Assembly: GCF_002975275.1 (NCBI RefSeq)
Contig: NZ_PCOQ01000004.1
Location: forward strand, 292,630 to 356,629
Source: Achromobacter sp. MYb9
Lineage (GTDB): Bacteria > Pseudomonadota > Gammaproteobacteria > Burkholderiales > Burkholderiaceae_B
Direction: 5' to 3'
DNA length: 64,000 bases
This document shows, one piece after another, positions 63,991 to 64,000 of this stretch (position 1 is the stretch's first letter; each line of letters starts with the position of its first letter). The notes below the pieces were generated by a model. That model was not told the DNA's origin. It searched no databases and saw nothing but the letters and a program-made list of their open reading frames with translations. Position numbers and translations under genes: made by a program.

Positions 63991-64000
63991 GCGGCGGCGC

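Overview
The window looks like a chromosomal segment of a high-GC betaproteobacterium, most likely Alcaligenaceae (Achromobacter/Bordetella-like). The evidence is two periplasmic Bug (TctC-type) binding proteins next to CoA-metabolism genes, an EarP/EF-P pair with the Arg32 type of EF-P, Burkholderiales-restricted DUF2863, DUF2968 and DUF3613 proteins, and GC-rich double-hairpin repeats of the kind common in this group. No IS element, prophage, CRISPR array, rRNA or tRNA was seen. The genus is inferred, not proven.

Left part (1-26.8 kb), metabolism and housekeeping. A Bug gene (cut by the left edge) is divergent from a two-subunit acyl-CoA dehydrogenase operon with a LysR gene. Then come a CBS-pair protein, a TauE/SafE permease and a tandem pair of membrane-anchored beta-sandwich proteins, the first with a zinc ribbon. 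acnB and acnA lie 12 kb apart and carry the same 27-bp sequence upstream, built around a perfect 9-3-9 palindrome. Between them are a lytic-transglycosylase-like lipoprotein, a Fur-box-preceded TonB-dependent siderophore receptor, a degenerate pirin, a second Bug gene, an acyl-CoA synthetase/SDR operon and a divergent LysR. After acnA come a DODA-type dioxygenase, a DUF2863 protein and earP-efp.

Middle part (26.8-47.9 kb), cell surface. After DUF1178 and DUF2968 genes, a complete Tad/Flp pilus locus runs on the minus strand from flp (42.0 kb) to tadG, and ends with a sigma-54 activator that has no visible phosphoacceptor Asp. The tadV-tadE junction looks frameshifted. An MHYT-domain membrane protein follows. 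Then, after an AT-rich 0.5-kb region, comes an unusual plus-strand trio: a TpsB-type outer-membrane transporter without a TpsA gene and without the usual VRGY/F arginine; a 579-aa low-complexity Gly/Leu lipoprotein with an internal duplication and GGLLGG repeats; and a MarR regulator. The lipoprotein gene has a well-spaced -24/-12 (sigma-54) promoter. This trio is the best candidate here for an undescribed system, a two-partner-like export route for a repeat lipoprotein, possibly co-regulated with the Tad pilus.

Right part (47.9-64 kb). A four-gene peptide ABC transporter operon has overlapping stop/start codons, and its binding protein has both an N-terminal lipobox and a C-terminal membrane helix. 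Then follow a membrane-anchored nuclease, CorA, a UvrD/Rep-type helicase, a DUF72 protein, and a GabR-like MocR regulator divergent from gabT-gabD (GABA to succinate).
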